The notes under the pieces: model-generated
Database searches by the model: none
The model's input: only the letters and a program-made list of their open reading frames with translations
Told to the model about the DNA's origin: nothing
Shown here: in pieces, positions 1-12,400 of the stretch
Position numbering within the stretch: position 1 is the first letter of the stretch
Layout of the letters: each line of letters starts with the position of its first letter
NCBI RefSeq assembly: GCF_000524195.1
Contig: NW_020170445.1
Span: 300,523 to 329,221, forward strand
From: Echinococcus granulosus
Taxonomy: Eukaryota > Platyhelminthes > Cestoda > Cyclophyllidea > Taeniidae
DNA: 28,699 bases
Reading direction: 5' to 3'
Program-made: the position numbers and the translations under genes

Positions 1-227
1 GCAAAGGGAGTGGAAGACGCAGAAAAAGAATGCTACTTATTAAGAGATGATTGCATAACGGTTCTTCAGATACCTAGTCGCATCTCGTTTCAGTGAAATT
101 TTAAACAATTTGTATGGACTTTATGGAAGTCCACATCAACAAATGCCGAAAATTCGGTAAAGTTTAGCGCATGTATTGCTAATCCAAACACGCTATTTGC
201 ATACAGGTTAGCAGGAGAATGACCCAC

Positions 228-493
228 CTTAGTGCCATCAACTTCCCTGACAGACGAAAGTCGTCCAGACCAGCACTTTTGTCGGCGCAATGCTCCAACG
301 CCCAGTCATAGAGAGGATGCTCGGGAGAAAGCGCCAGACTAGGATGGTTGCAAACCGCCAAGAGGTACTTTATGGATCGAAAACCTCCACTGGTCCCCTT
401 TACGTCACACGTAGTGGAGGCAGATTGTTCCAAGGTCAAGTTCAGCGCTTCCTGTCCTTCGAGTGTTTTTGAAAAGGTCTCGTAGAGTTTCGT
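228..493 (-). CDS. BTAF1: BTAF1 exon E26: start of SNF2 lobe 2 (LLAVCNHPS block); last exon in window
   Basis: A 266-base exon (acceptor TTTTAACAG, donor CTAAG/GTGGGT). TKLYETFSKTLEGQEAL continues the TPLQ of E25, matching human LQVQLYEDFAKS. A polar linker leads to FRSIKYLLAVCNHPSLALSP, matching human ALQYLRKLCNHPALVLTP, and the exon ends in SGKLMAL (human APKLSAL). The gene continues to the left of position 1 with motifs IV-VI. Confidence 0.96.
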
Positions 494-3400
494 CTGTTAA
501 AACAGTAGAAAAAAAAAACAAATCAATTCTGCTTATTACCAGCCTTACAGCAATGCCTGGTAGCTCTATCTGAAGCACGTCTGAAGGTCCTACCGAAACG
601 GGTAGCATAGGGATCAGAGAAATTGAAAGAATCTCGAAGCCAGCAGATACTTCTAACGAGGGATGCAGTTATCAATTCAAACTACTTTCTATCCAAGAGA
701 CCGTAAGATACTACTGAAGTCAGACGGCAGTGTTATAGGTCCTGAATTGTTAAAAGTTGGATCAAATAAAGTCATTCGGTGTTTGTTTGGCTGAATTCAT
801 TTTAAAATACAAACACAAATCATGCAAAATATAAGCCAGTACAAAGGACAGGAACGAAAATTGACAGGCGTCAGCCTAACCTGAAGGGGAGTCATGTTGC
901 AGAGGTAGTCTTGAATGACTTTGGGAGGGAGATCTTGCAGGACCTCCTCTTTGACGCGGCGCAGAACGAAAGGCATCACGATGCGATGCAGCTCCTCCAG
1001 CGCCTGCTGGCCTATAACGAAACAACGAAATTGCCTAAGGATGATGAAAAAGTGACTGTCTGTAAGCCACGGTTGATAAAAAGGGGATTGGTGCAATAAG
1101 GGGGTATTCCATTTCCTACTCCGAGGCGTTTCCGCTGGGTATGAACGGACCTCCGCGACAGCAGCGTGGAGCTTCCAGCCCTTCTGTACATAACAAAGCT
1201 ACTTCAAGACTTGGGCATGCCTTGTGCCTCCAGAGATGATTTAGAACGCCACATGGGCGACAGAGATGGTGAACCCGATCTCCGAATGGCACAGAAAGAA
1301 GGCATCTGCTGTGGATGACTGAATATGCGAAGATTGATGAAAGGAAAGCTCTATTTCAAGCCACACACGACGCAAATTCATAGACACTTGGGTGATGGAA
1401 ACAGCACAAAAGGGACCAAAATCCACGGAGCCACGACCTACCGTAATTACATGAAATGGTAAATTCTTTTTGCTCATATTTTCCTGCGTAATGCCGTCAC
1501 CTTAGAATAACAGTCAGCAAAAGTTCCCCCAATGAAGTTCTTGCAGTTCAATCCCATCGAAAACCACGAGAAGTGACATGATTGTTCTGGTCACAGGTCT
1601 TGTCACAGCGGTGAAACACCACTGCACACATCCAGCAATTCATCTCCACTTTCCGAACAGCGTTGCTATATTCGGTGCAGTGGTAATCAAGGTCATTGTC
1701 GAAGACGCCGATCCAAATAAGAGGGAAGACACACAACAGAATGGCACTTGCCTCTGTTCCGTGGATAGTATACAAGCCCTTGTCAGTCATGATGGTGGCA
1801 GTGAGCCTCTACACATGCCACACCGATACCAATTTTTCAAAGCATCTACACACCAACAATGCGAAGCTACTTTCAACAGTTTCAATTGCCGGGACACCGA
1901 TTTGGTGTCTGTTGACATTATGTTCCACAAAGTGGAAAAGATAAAAGTGAGAAATTTGATTTAACTAGGTAGCCATCCCTTTGGGGAGGACCGGGGTCAC
2001 AGGTGATCAAGAATGAACGCAGTTCTTCTGCCACTTTATTTCTCCTTTAACCTTTCCTGTGTTCAAACGACCCCTCGTCTCTAAGCCGCCAGTGCGGTGA
2101 TAATGACACTCATAATTACCAAGAGATCCGTGCTTTTAAAGTAAACGCTCAGATCTAATGAGGACACTTGGCATTCGGGAGTTAGTGAAGTTGTCTATCG
2201 TGTGGCGAAGTGACAAAGAGATCGGTCTTCCTGTAGCAACAATAAACACAGCCCAGTCATCTACCAGCAAGAATATCCGTCATTTCGATAGGTCACGACA
2301 CACTCAGCGCCACGACACCCATCTGATCTTGATAAACAAGGCAGAGCTGAGTATTGCACAAAGGATTGAAAAATGGTTTCACCAGTGAGGGATAAAATTG
2401 TCTAAATCATATAATTATGTACGACAAAGCCTGGGTTGGCGGCAAGCTCATTAACCGCCGCCGACGAAAAGTGAAGCACACCGTTCAATAACGGTTCAGC
2501 CACACTGCCTAGGCCTTCCAGCTCTTTTTCTACAGCTGAATGCGGTTCCCGAACACCAGGAGCGAAATCCTTTCATTACCTTAACAATTCCTCACTTGTA
2601 GTGAACCACTCTCTTTCAATGAAAATTAAACTCAATTTTTACTCTTCCACAGTCGGTGGGCGAATCGACTGGCCGCTTTTCAATCCAAATTTCTAACCTT
2701 AACAAAGACAGATCATTTTGGATTTTGCCGACCTCACCCACAAACCTCGAAGTAAATTTCTGACGTGGCGGGTCACGATGGGGTCATGCCTTATTACCAG
2801 GATTGAGGACACTGCTAATCTACATGCATGTTCTTGTTGCCCTATCGACACCATCAAACCGCCTGCGAGGACCCAAGCAGCAGACGCGATTGCTTGATGT
2901 GCCTTATGGAGCATTTGCAGTCCAAATAACGCATTTATTTCAAGATTTTGGAAATGCTAGGTTTGCTAGTTCAGTAATCTCTTTTCCTGTCAAATTTCTC
3001 CCATGTGAAATTGCCACCGTATGTTAGCGCTTTCTTTGTGGTCCGTTAATATTCTGCCATACAGAGGATATAAATAAGCAGAAGTTGTGACCACCCGTTG
3101 CGCTCTGAACTAAGGATGGCAAGAGTCTTTACTATGAAGGATTATTTTGCATTTAATTTGCAACTCCGCCAGTCGGCGGTTAGCACTTTCCATCCTCATT
3201 CGTACACATCGCAGCTTCACAACAGCTTTAGAGTTAACTCAGATGCAAAATTCCCGATAAAAGAAAAAAACTGTCGCAACTGATACGAACGAAAAGGCAA
3301 CCAAATTTACTCTTCCACATTTGTTAGGCTAGAAGTGCCCACCTGCTCGCTGCAGCTGCGCACTGGCCTTCGATTCGCGTGTGGCAAGGAGAGGGCGGGC

Positions 3401-6400
3401 GAAGCGTGCATTGAAGGCGGCCTCCGAGGGAGCGAGGAAGCCGGGCATGAGGAAATCAAAGATAGACCACAACTCACCCACCCGATTCTGCACCGGCGTG
3501 CCTGTCAGGATGAGGCGGTGGCGGGCACGAAGCTTCTTCACTGCGCACGAAATCTTTGTGCAAAGAGAACGTCAACAAAAGTAGTGGCAGTGATGGCTAT
3601 ATAGTGATGATTCATGTCTAGTCGGTAAAATCAATCTCACGATCCGCCTGGTGAATGGGAGAGCGGAAGCAAGGTGGATACAAGGACACTTTTCGTTACA
3701 TATAAAATCTTCCCGGAGAAAAAACCACAAGAAGAGGCACTATGTCGTACTGCCTGGAAAAAAAACCGAGGACTTCAGTTGTTCCACCGATCATACACCC
3801 ACGGATGAAAAGTAAGTGCGATAACGCCACATCCGTAGGTAAGCCACACCCAAGCGGTTAAAGCAGTCTCAAAGTCAGCCTAGCTCAAGGATCAAGGCGG
3901 ATCAGGAGGCCCGACAATTTTGTATTTTCAAACCCACATTAGATCTATGAAATGGCAGCCGTAGTGAGCTGCCTTTCAGCCCTGATTCCTACTGGTAGAA
4001 ACGCTTCTCAAATGCACCCAATTGGTGTTTTGGAGGGGGAGGGGGAACTTGCACAAGTTTTGCAAATTCACGCTTTAGCTGGCTATGAAATCCGCCTCAG
4101 GGAGGTTTAAGTGGAAAGCACGAACATGCAAGATCGAGGTTGGCCGATAACCACCGCCTAAATTCTTCCGAAATTTGTTGGTTTTAAACATTGAGAAAAT
4201 GGACTGGGAGGCTTTCCCTTATCGCGCAAAAAGGATGTGAAAGAAATTCACACCACCACCATAGACGGGTCCGATTCAAGAAACAAAAAAGCGCCCAGAT
4301 TATTTCTGAAGAAAGGAGCCAGAATGTTTTTGTGGGCATTCTTCAAAGTACAAAATCTACGAAAAAGAATTTTGCACTTGGAAGTCATCTCCAATGGGTA
4401 GGACGCATTCCGCCCAATCACTGACCCAGCATAAAGTGAATGGCGGCACAATTTGGCAAAGGCAACAACAAGCAAACATTCAGTACAACCAACCTTCGAT
4501 TTGGCATTTTTGATGATGTGCCCCTCATCGAGAATCAAGTACTCCCAAAACGTTTCCCTACAGGGAGACGAGGAGAAGGAAAGCAGGATAAATACGAACA
4601 AACTCGTGAGAATGAGAAAGCGGGAAACACACAGAGGTTGAGGACCATCACTCACTGAAAAAATGCGATGTCGCTTCGAATCACTTCATAGGTGGTAATT
4701 AGAAGGTTACAGCGGTCCAAAATGCTCTTCTGAAGTCTGAAAGGCGAAAAAGAACTGTAATCTACTCATTGTCGAAACTACTCTTTCATCTTCCAAACAA
4801 TAAGCCACTCAAGCACCCAATCATCCATCCAATCAAACTATAAACCATCTGCATTATCATCTGCCATTACATTTGTTCAACCACTGATTAACTCTCTCAA
4901 GAGCTCAACAGACCGTTTATTCAACCACTGAAATGAAAACTCAAACGACCGCGTATCCGTTCATCCGTTCAGTTGCACCCTAACTCATATATCTTCCACC
5001 CATTCCCCAGCCTATCCACCAGTACGATCGTTCATCTAGACAGCTGGACAGTTAGATAATGGGTCATCAGCTCTACAAATTTCTCAAACATTAGAGCAGC
5101 AAAAAATATTATGCCCACATCATATCGACTGTCATTCAAAATGCACATGACGTGGAGGTCATTTGATTCACTTACGATTCCGTATGAAGGTTCAACTGTT
5201 AATCTCTCCAATTGCTTGTTTGAAAAGTCGCCCATTTATCCAAACCACTGTCTACGCACCGGCCTATTTATTAATCGAACCTTTCACCTGAACATCCATT
5301 GATCAAGTCATTCATCCGCTAACCCATTCAATCGTCCATCTCTCCATCGACCATTCTATTCATAACTCCGACCATCCATACACTCACTCACCTGTCAGTA
5401 GACCAAACTACTCAACAACTTACCACTCATCACATCCATGAACCTACTTACGCACTGACGTAATGGTTCATTTGGCTAGCTAGCCCACATAAACTGTCCA
5501 ATGTCACAGAGATGGTATTCTACTGAATCATCTATTGAATGAATCTACTTATTCGTTGATTCGTTCATCCAACAACCCTTCAAATCAGCCATTCACCCAA
5601 TCATTAGTCCATTCGCGTATGTATTCATCCATAAAACCGCCCGTTCAGCCATCTCTACAATCATTCATCCACAGAATCGTCCATCCATCAGCCTGTCCAC
5701 CAACAGAGGAGGCAAAAAAGCAACTACGTGGGACGCACGCTGCTCTCTGATCTAGATTGCCCACATAGACGAGGGGTGCGAGCAATCGGGAGTTAGGCAC
5801 GAAACGTGTCACCTCGGAGTGCCAGTGGGCGCACAGAGTGGCTGGACAGACCACCAACGAGACGCCCCCACCTCTGTCCCTCGTGGCTGACTTGCGACGG
5901 CCGTGGGAACGGTCGTGACGACTGCGACCATGGTGAGACACGAGAGCACAGATAGTCTGCAGGGTCTTGCCCAGACCCAAATCATCCGCCAGGATACCAT
6001 TCAGACCGTATTGTTTGAGGAAGAGCAGCCAATTCACGCCCTCCTGTTAATGAACAAACAAATTAATTCGATTGGTGGATTCTCAGGACAACGTATGATC
6101 ATTCCGTTATTCAGCTCACAGAAACATACAGAATATAGTGCCATGTAAGGATATTAATGGTAACCTTTGCAATGACCCACGCTTTGACCTCCACACTGGT
6201 GACATGGCGCTACATTTAACAGAACACGCTACTTGCCTAAAAAGTGACTAATTTGATCACTGAATATCCCCCAAGGGTCGGCCCATTCTGAGTCCACCAC
6301 AGACGTACCTGCTGATAGGGTCGCAGCACCGCATGAACATTTTTATCTGGCACGTAGAGTCGAATGTCCTTCGGACGCAGCAGGCATTGAACGAAGTGAC

Positions 6401-9400
6401 GGCCCTTATCCCGCGCAATCCGCAGGCTCAGAGGAAGACCAGGACCGGCTGGATCTGGGGCGGACTCCTTGAGAATGGAAAGTGTCGATACTAACAGGAG
6501 TGGATAGTAGTAGCAACGTCTAGGACATACTTGAATATCCGCCGAGGTGCAAAAAAGACCGAAAGCATAGAAACAGGAGCGGGAAAGCTTGGATCCTACT
6601 ATCTCAACATAAAATGCCGACATATTTCCACTTCCAAAACCGTCAAGAATAATGAGAAATCACCACTTACTTCGAGAGGCAGAAGGACAAGGAGTTTGGT
6701 AAAGACATTGGAGGCGAGGAGACGCACATCACTCCGCGTGTCGGCAAAGTGCGGTAGAACGAGGGACGTCAACATTACCACAACATAAGCTAGAAGGGAT
6801 TGCAGTGGTGTCGGTGTTTGTGCCGATCCGGGAACGGCATTGGAAAGGCCACCAACCTCCCTAAAACCCATGCCGTGAAGATGTGGTGAGAGAGGCCGGT
6901 CACAGGGCACCACTTGGAGACTGAGGAGGACTTGATTTTCGGGTCGAGGAGTCAGAATACAATCAATGATGTCTAGTGGTGGAGGTCAAAGAAAGATGGG
7001 AGGCACATTCCACTTTCACTTCCACTTCTGCCAGTGGTATCTTCAACAGACCGGCAAATCACCAGAAACTATCGGTATTATGCACTTGCTAAGTAGTACC
7101 TTCCTTACCTCACACCTGGGGACTGCAGCGGTAGCAACATGGTGGGATGCCCGACACTCTTACAACCCCGTGAAGAATGAGACTGACCTAAGTGGCACCT
7201 CAAAAGATTAGTTGCGACGCATAAGCTCAAAAGACGAAACCATCTTGAATGAATGACCAAATCTATGGCAACTCATAGCAGAAGGACCAAGAGAACTGCT
7301 TGACATATTTAACAACCATGTCATATACCAAATGGCAGGTAATAACGAAGAGATATCCAGATGGAATCGGTCAAAGTCACCTGTGAAAGGCTTTTCGCAA
7401 CAGTGGTGGGGGGAGGGCAGTGAGTGATGACGATCGAGCCTGTCCCTGCACCACAACAAGCTGATAGCAACTTCAACAGATGACTAGACGGCAGATGAAT
7501 TCTACTTAATCGGAACAAAGGAATGACATTAAAGAGAAACACAGAATACCAACCTCATATTGAATATTTGAGTAACCAGGAACAGTGTTAAAGCAACCAG
7601 TCTGGTGGAGTAGTATTAAGGTAAGAAGTTCCTTCACGGTAGAATAGTCACCGGTCCTATGGAGAAATCTCTAATAAGCACACTCGATGCAATATCAATG
7701 GACAATATGTCAGATAAACCCCATCAAAACTAGCAGAAATAAACCACCATTGGTGGCTTTGCGTGCCTTCCCGCCGGGATGCGAAGATGATTTCATTTAA
7801 TTTGTCTGCTGTGTTAACGCAGAAGTATAACCGGAAATGCCAGCGAGAACAACTTCAAAAAGCAAAGTGAGGAGTTTGTGACAGCATCATCCAAGTTAAA
7901 AAGGGACTTCCAATTTGACAAGACCTGAAAAAAGGTATGTTGGCATAATTCGCATGACTGTCAGTTTATCCAGTCCAGTCATCGTTAACTAAGATAGCGG
8001 ATATTAGTGATGGTGTGTCTGTGCACGCTTGGAAGCATGTTGATGAAAATGCAAAACTGGAAACCGTGAATACATACTTGAAGTACAATGCAGCACAACG
8101 ATAGCACACCCCACTGCAGTTGCACATTTGAATGGTGAAAGTTTCACAACACGGTTAGCCATATGTCATTTGGTGACGCTTCTGACTGACTTTGATCGTT
8201 TCCATACCACGCAGAACATCAGCCATTTCGATAAACACGAGGAGAGCAAGCAAAACACCTGACCAGCGCACACAACCAGAAATAAGTGCGCATATGCTGT
8301 GGCAGGGAAGCAGGCCAAAATATAGATATACATCGCATTTCTTGAAACTCGTATTTCCAAATTCAAGAGTGATGCTCAGACTCAAACGACGGTGATATGT
8401 ACCTCTGCATTTGCAACTGAAACAACTAGCTTAATCCCCAATACCTTTCCATGGTCAAATACTAAGACTACTTGCATTGAGACATCTTCACGGATGCACG
8501 GGTCTGATAGCAGCTAACATTCACTTCCAACCCTAAACTAGAGACGAGGCACTGTCACCTTACAAACTTAATTGCATCTACTGAAGCCGAAGCAGCCATT
8601 AGGAATGAATAAAAGGATACGATAGACAGCTGCCAGAACAGCCACCCTGTCACCATCCGATATGGTGTCAGCAGAGACGATGCAGAGGAGGAGGCTGTTG
8701 AGAACCGTGACGGTGAGGGTGAAGTGGGAGGCGGCAAGGACAGCGAGGGTATGAGCTGCCGTGAAGCGAAGGCGTGGCAACAACGACGAATACGACGACG
8801 ACACAGAGATCACACGAAGACAACACATTGTCAGAGCGACTAGGCCCGTGGTGATAAGTCCTGTTGCTGCGATCGTGGTGGTGTTGGTGGTGGTATTGGT
8901 GGAAGGCGACAATGCAACAAAGAGAACTGCTGGTAGGAGATGGAGAGATCGACAAAGCACTTCTACGTCCGAAGCCGCTGTTTCGTGGGTATCTAGAAGA
9001 GGTATAGGATGGATGGCTAGTTCAGTAAATGAATTGGTGACTGAGTGATACACAGAGAGGTGGATAGAATAATTTACAAAATAATGTTTCCAGAACGTAT
9101 GAATGAATAGATGGATGGATGAAAAAATGTGAGGTAAGTGAATCAGGGCGAGGCAGGCGAGTGAATTGATAGATGAGTGGAAAAGAGTGGGTGAATCCAA
9201 TTAGAATAGATAGGTTGGTGGATGGATCCGCAAGGGGAGGCTGAACGAAATGACGAAAAGATAGATGAGTGTACACAGACAGTAAACATAGGAACAGATA
9301 TCTCAATAGACAGGTAGGCAGACATCTTCCAGACTTCTAACTAACTTTGTTCGGATAGGGACAGCGCTTGTTGTCGATGCAGAAACTCGATATCCTCCGT

Positions 9401-12400
9401 GAATCCACCTGCACCGGAGCTTCTACAGCTCCGGCGCAAAATAGCGATGGGTTCGAGCCAAAGAAATTGCCACAGTGTGGGAAGTCTTTGAGACATAATC
9501 TCCTCCAAGTTAAATGTCGCGAAGTCTACGTCGGCAGTGAAGGTCTGTAGAAGAGCAACCAGTGTCATTAAACTGCCGCAGCGACGAAGTTGTGATATGG
9601 ATTGCTTTCTCGTTGCCGCATACACAGCTCCTATTGTACTGACCTGTGAAGATAGGGGTACAACCAATTGTAAGGGGCACATTCTAGCTGATAAATGCAG
9701 CGTACAATTGGAAGGGAAGACATACCACAGCAGAGCTACAGCCACCACCACAACCACTATAGTCATCTTTCTCTCCATTTGTGGACATTTTTTCCTCCGC
9801 CTGGCTTATCAGCAACGCCGTCAAGTATACGTCCTCCCTTCCACCATCTTCCATTGCCTTGACAACCAGTGCGTCTGAAGGAAAGAATTTGGGAAGCATT
9901 CAAACAAAACTGCAACAGATGTCAAGGAAAACTAGTTGCATCCAATGTTTGGCACAGTCCCCTGAATCATGCCATTAGAAGACCAGATATATCTCAGCGT
10001 AGCAAGGTGAGCATAATAATGCGGATGGCCATCCAGGAAACAACGAAACGGCAACGAAGGGAAAAGGGAGATCCAGCGCCGATGAACATGCTTTCAAAAG
10101 GAGGTTTGCTTGTGGATCAGTGTTCTCACGAATTATGAATGGCAGGGTGGAATATACAGGTCTCAGAACATCGTCTAGTGCTTAGAGCTACTAATCAAAA
10201 AGAATGTCTCTGGGATGTAGCTCGCCCGACTTTACACCTAGAAAACTTGCCTACACCCACCACTTGCTTTCAGCACAGTTGAGATAAGGAGCATCTATCG
10301 TAGCATCTTAGCTCCAACCTCACAAATGATCCCATTGTACTAAAAAATTGGTAATTGTCAAGGCTAAGAGTAACAGTGAGAGAATACCAAAAACAACGTT
10401 CAAAGAGTGCAAGTGCTAGCTAGTTGAATCACATCAACTACTGATGCAAGCCCAAAACTGAAAATATCTTTCCGAGTTAATAAAGAGGCATCAATTTTGG
10501 TCCTTAATCCATCGGTTCGACTACTTCGGTAAAAAGTCATCCATTTTGCGCAGAACATGGACGCTAACATTATACTGAATAGGAGGTAAACGCATCAGAA
10601 TGAGAGCCTTTTCATAAATAATCATTGAATAACTATCAGTAAGGGTTGTAAATGCAAGGTAGAAGAATCGCACTAATGCAATGATCACACTGGCAAATCT
10701 AGGGTGTACAGGCAAGCACGTACGTACGCGGATCGACAGGGTGGATAGGAAAACAAAACCACTCATCTGGGTCAGACATGACCTCAGTCCAATCATGATC
10801 CACCCGCAAATTAGTCATCCATATGTGCACATAAGCTCTGTTTACTACAAGTATGGACGAACTCCTTCAGCGTCGTCGTCACGCGGCGTACAGGGTGCAC
10901 ACATTCCAAACAATCTGCATCAGTGCTGGAAGCTTCGGGAGTATACAACAACTACCCTACTGTTGCCACCACACCAACCTCTTGCCAATTTAGCACCAAA
11001 AAGGAAGCCACTATAATTTCGAAACAACAGTCTGCCAGACTATAACGTTTGTAGCGTCAATGGTTAAAAAGAGGCATCGGCATACAACAAAACTCATCCC
11101 TTTTAGCGTCAAACTACAGGTGTCATCGATGTACACAAAAAGCTAACTGAACTTTTCAACTCAATTAATGGAATTTGACCAGATCGTAACCTCGTGTAAC
11201 AGTCAACTCACCCCACTCAGCAAATTCATCCGGCAGTATGTATTTGGTCAAGTTCTGCGTCACCTTGGCCAAGGCCTTTGAAGTTGCCAACGTCGGCGTA
11301 GAAGACCTCGGACTGGACACCTGTTGGCAAAACTCACTCCAAAGGAGGCGAGCAAGGTTCCATGCTGCAAGGCGTTGAAGACGCAAGTTCTCACTGGGCT
11401 GCGGCAAGTCAAAGTCATTCAGAGGTTGTCCGACGGTGATATTGGCAGTGGTCCCACGAATCGTATCCATAAAAGGACGTATGAGAGGAGTCAGACGGCC
11501 GGGTGTGACCCAACCAAAGTTCACTAGAGCCGACGACAAGGAGAGTTCCACCCTGGAAAGGAAGGAAGACAAGAAGTAAGCGATCTCTCACCATACCAAC
11601 CTGTAATTGGGTGGTGTTATTACTTGTAAGTTATGAAAAGGAGGCAACGGTGACGGAAAATGGCATTTGCCACTTCTAAGGCAGGCAAATAAACTAACTT
11701 TTTTACCAGTAAGCCTAAGGAGATTCTTTGCTAATTGATGCGACCACTATTACAATCTTCTACGCATGTCTGCGACAAGTCTTATCTCAAGATATAAACG
11801 ACATACTCCAAGAGATCGCTAGTGCCACCTCACTTGTATTTTCGACCTGTTTATTCTGCTTCATACGATTATGCGATTGTCTGATACCAGCAAGATGAAG
11901 TGATAATCGCCTTAACCCTTGAGGAAGCATTATAAGAGGCACAAGGAGGGTTGGAACGAGACAGTACTCCTGCCCTCAACCGGAGAAACAGGAAACAGGT
12001 GGATTGATAGCTCAATGGGTAGATGGCATGATGGGCGAAGTGTGGATGAGTGGATTCAGGAATGCATGTATGAGTGATTGGGCTAACTGAATGAATCCGC
12101 TGTGGAGGATTCGCAAATGAACAGAGGAGTGCAACTGGAGGCAACCAATGATGTTGTTGTCGATAGATTTGACGACAGATGAGTGACAAATTGAAAAATG
12201 TATGGATTGATGGATCATGAGTGGATTAACCAATGTGAGGGTGTCTTGCAACCAGAGAAGAATTGAGACTCACCGCGAACTCCAGAAAAGCTGTAAAGCA
12301 AGGCACCGACTGACAGAGAGTTGTGCCTTTTGCAGTGCACGTTGCAGCTCCTCAAACTCCAACTTCGTCAGTTTAACCATGTTGGCGTCGGCGGAGGTGG

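Noticed and set aside
3541..3553. Alternative E24 acceptor at GTGCGCAG
   Set aside because: It would drop ISCA, which aligns with human LSKA, and break the phase with E23.
6468..6490. Alternative E20 acceptor at 6490 (TGTTAG)
   Set aside because: It does not match the phase of the strong E19 donor GTAAGT; it would need a weaker donor (GTGATT). The 6467 border gives PLE-ESAPDP, matching human PLEAGIPDP.
8568..9200. A 210-codon minus frame read as one protein
   Set aside because: Only 8621-8992 is exon E18. The upstream part is repeat-derived intron, and the downstream end runs past the GTATCC donor.
9441..9460. GGGTTCGAGCC, resembling a tRNA T-arm
   Set aside because: It lies within coding exon E17, and no acceptor stem or anticodon arm can be drawn around it.
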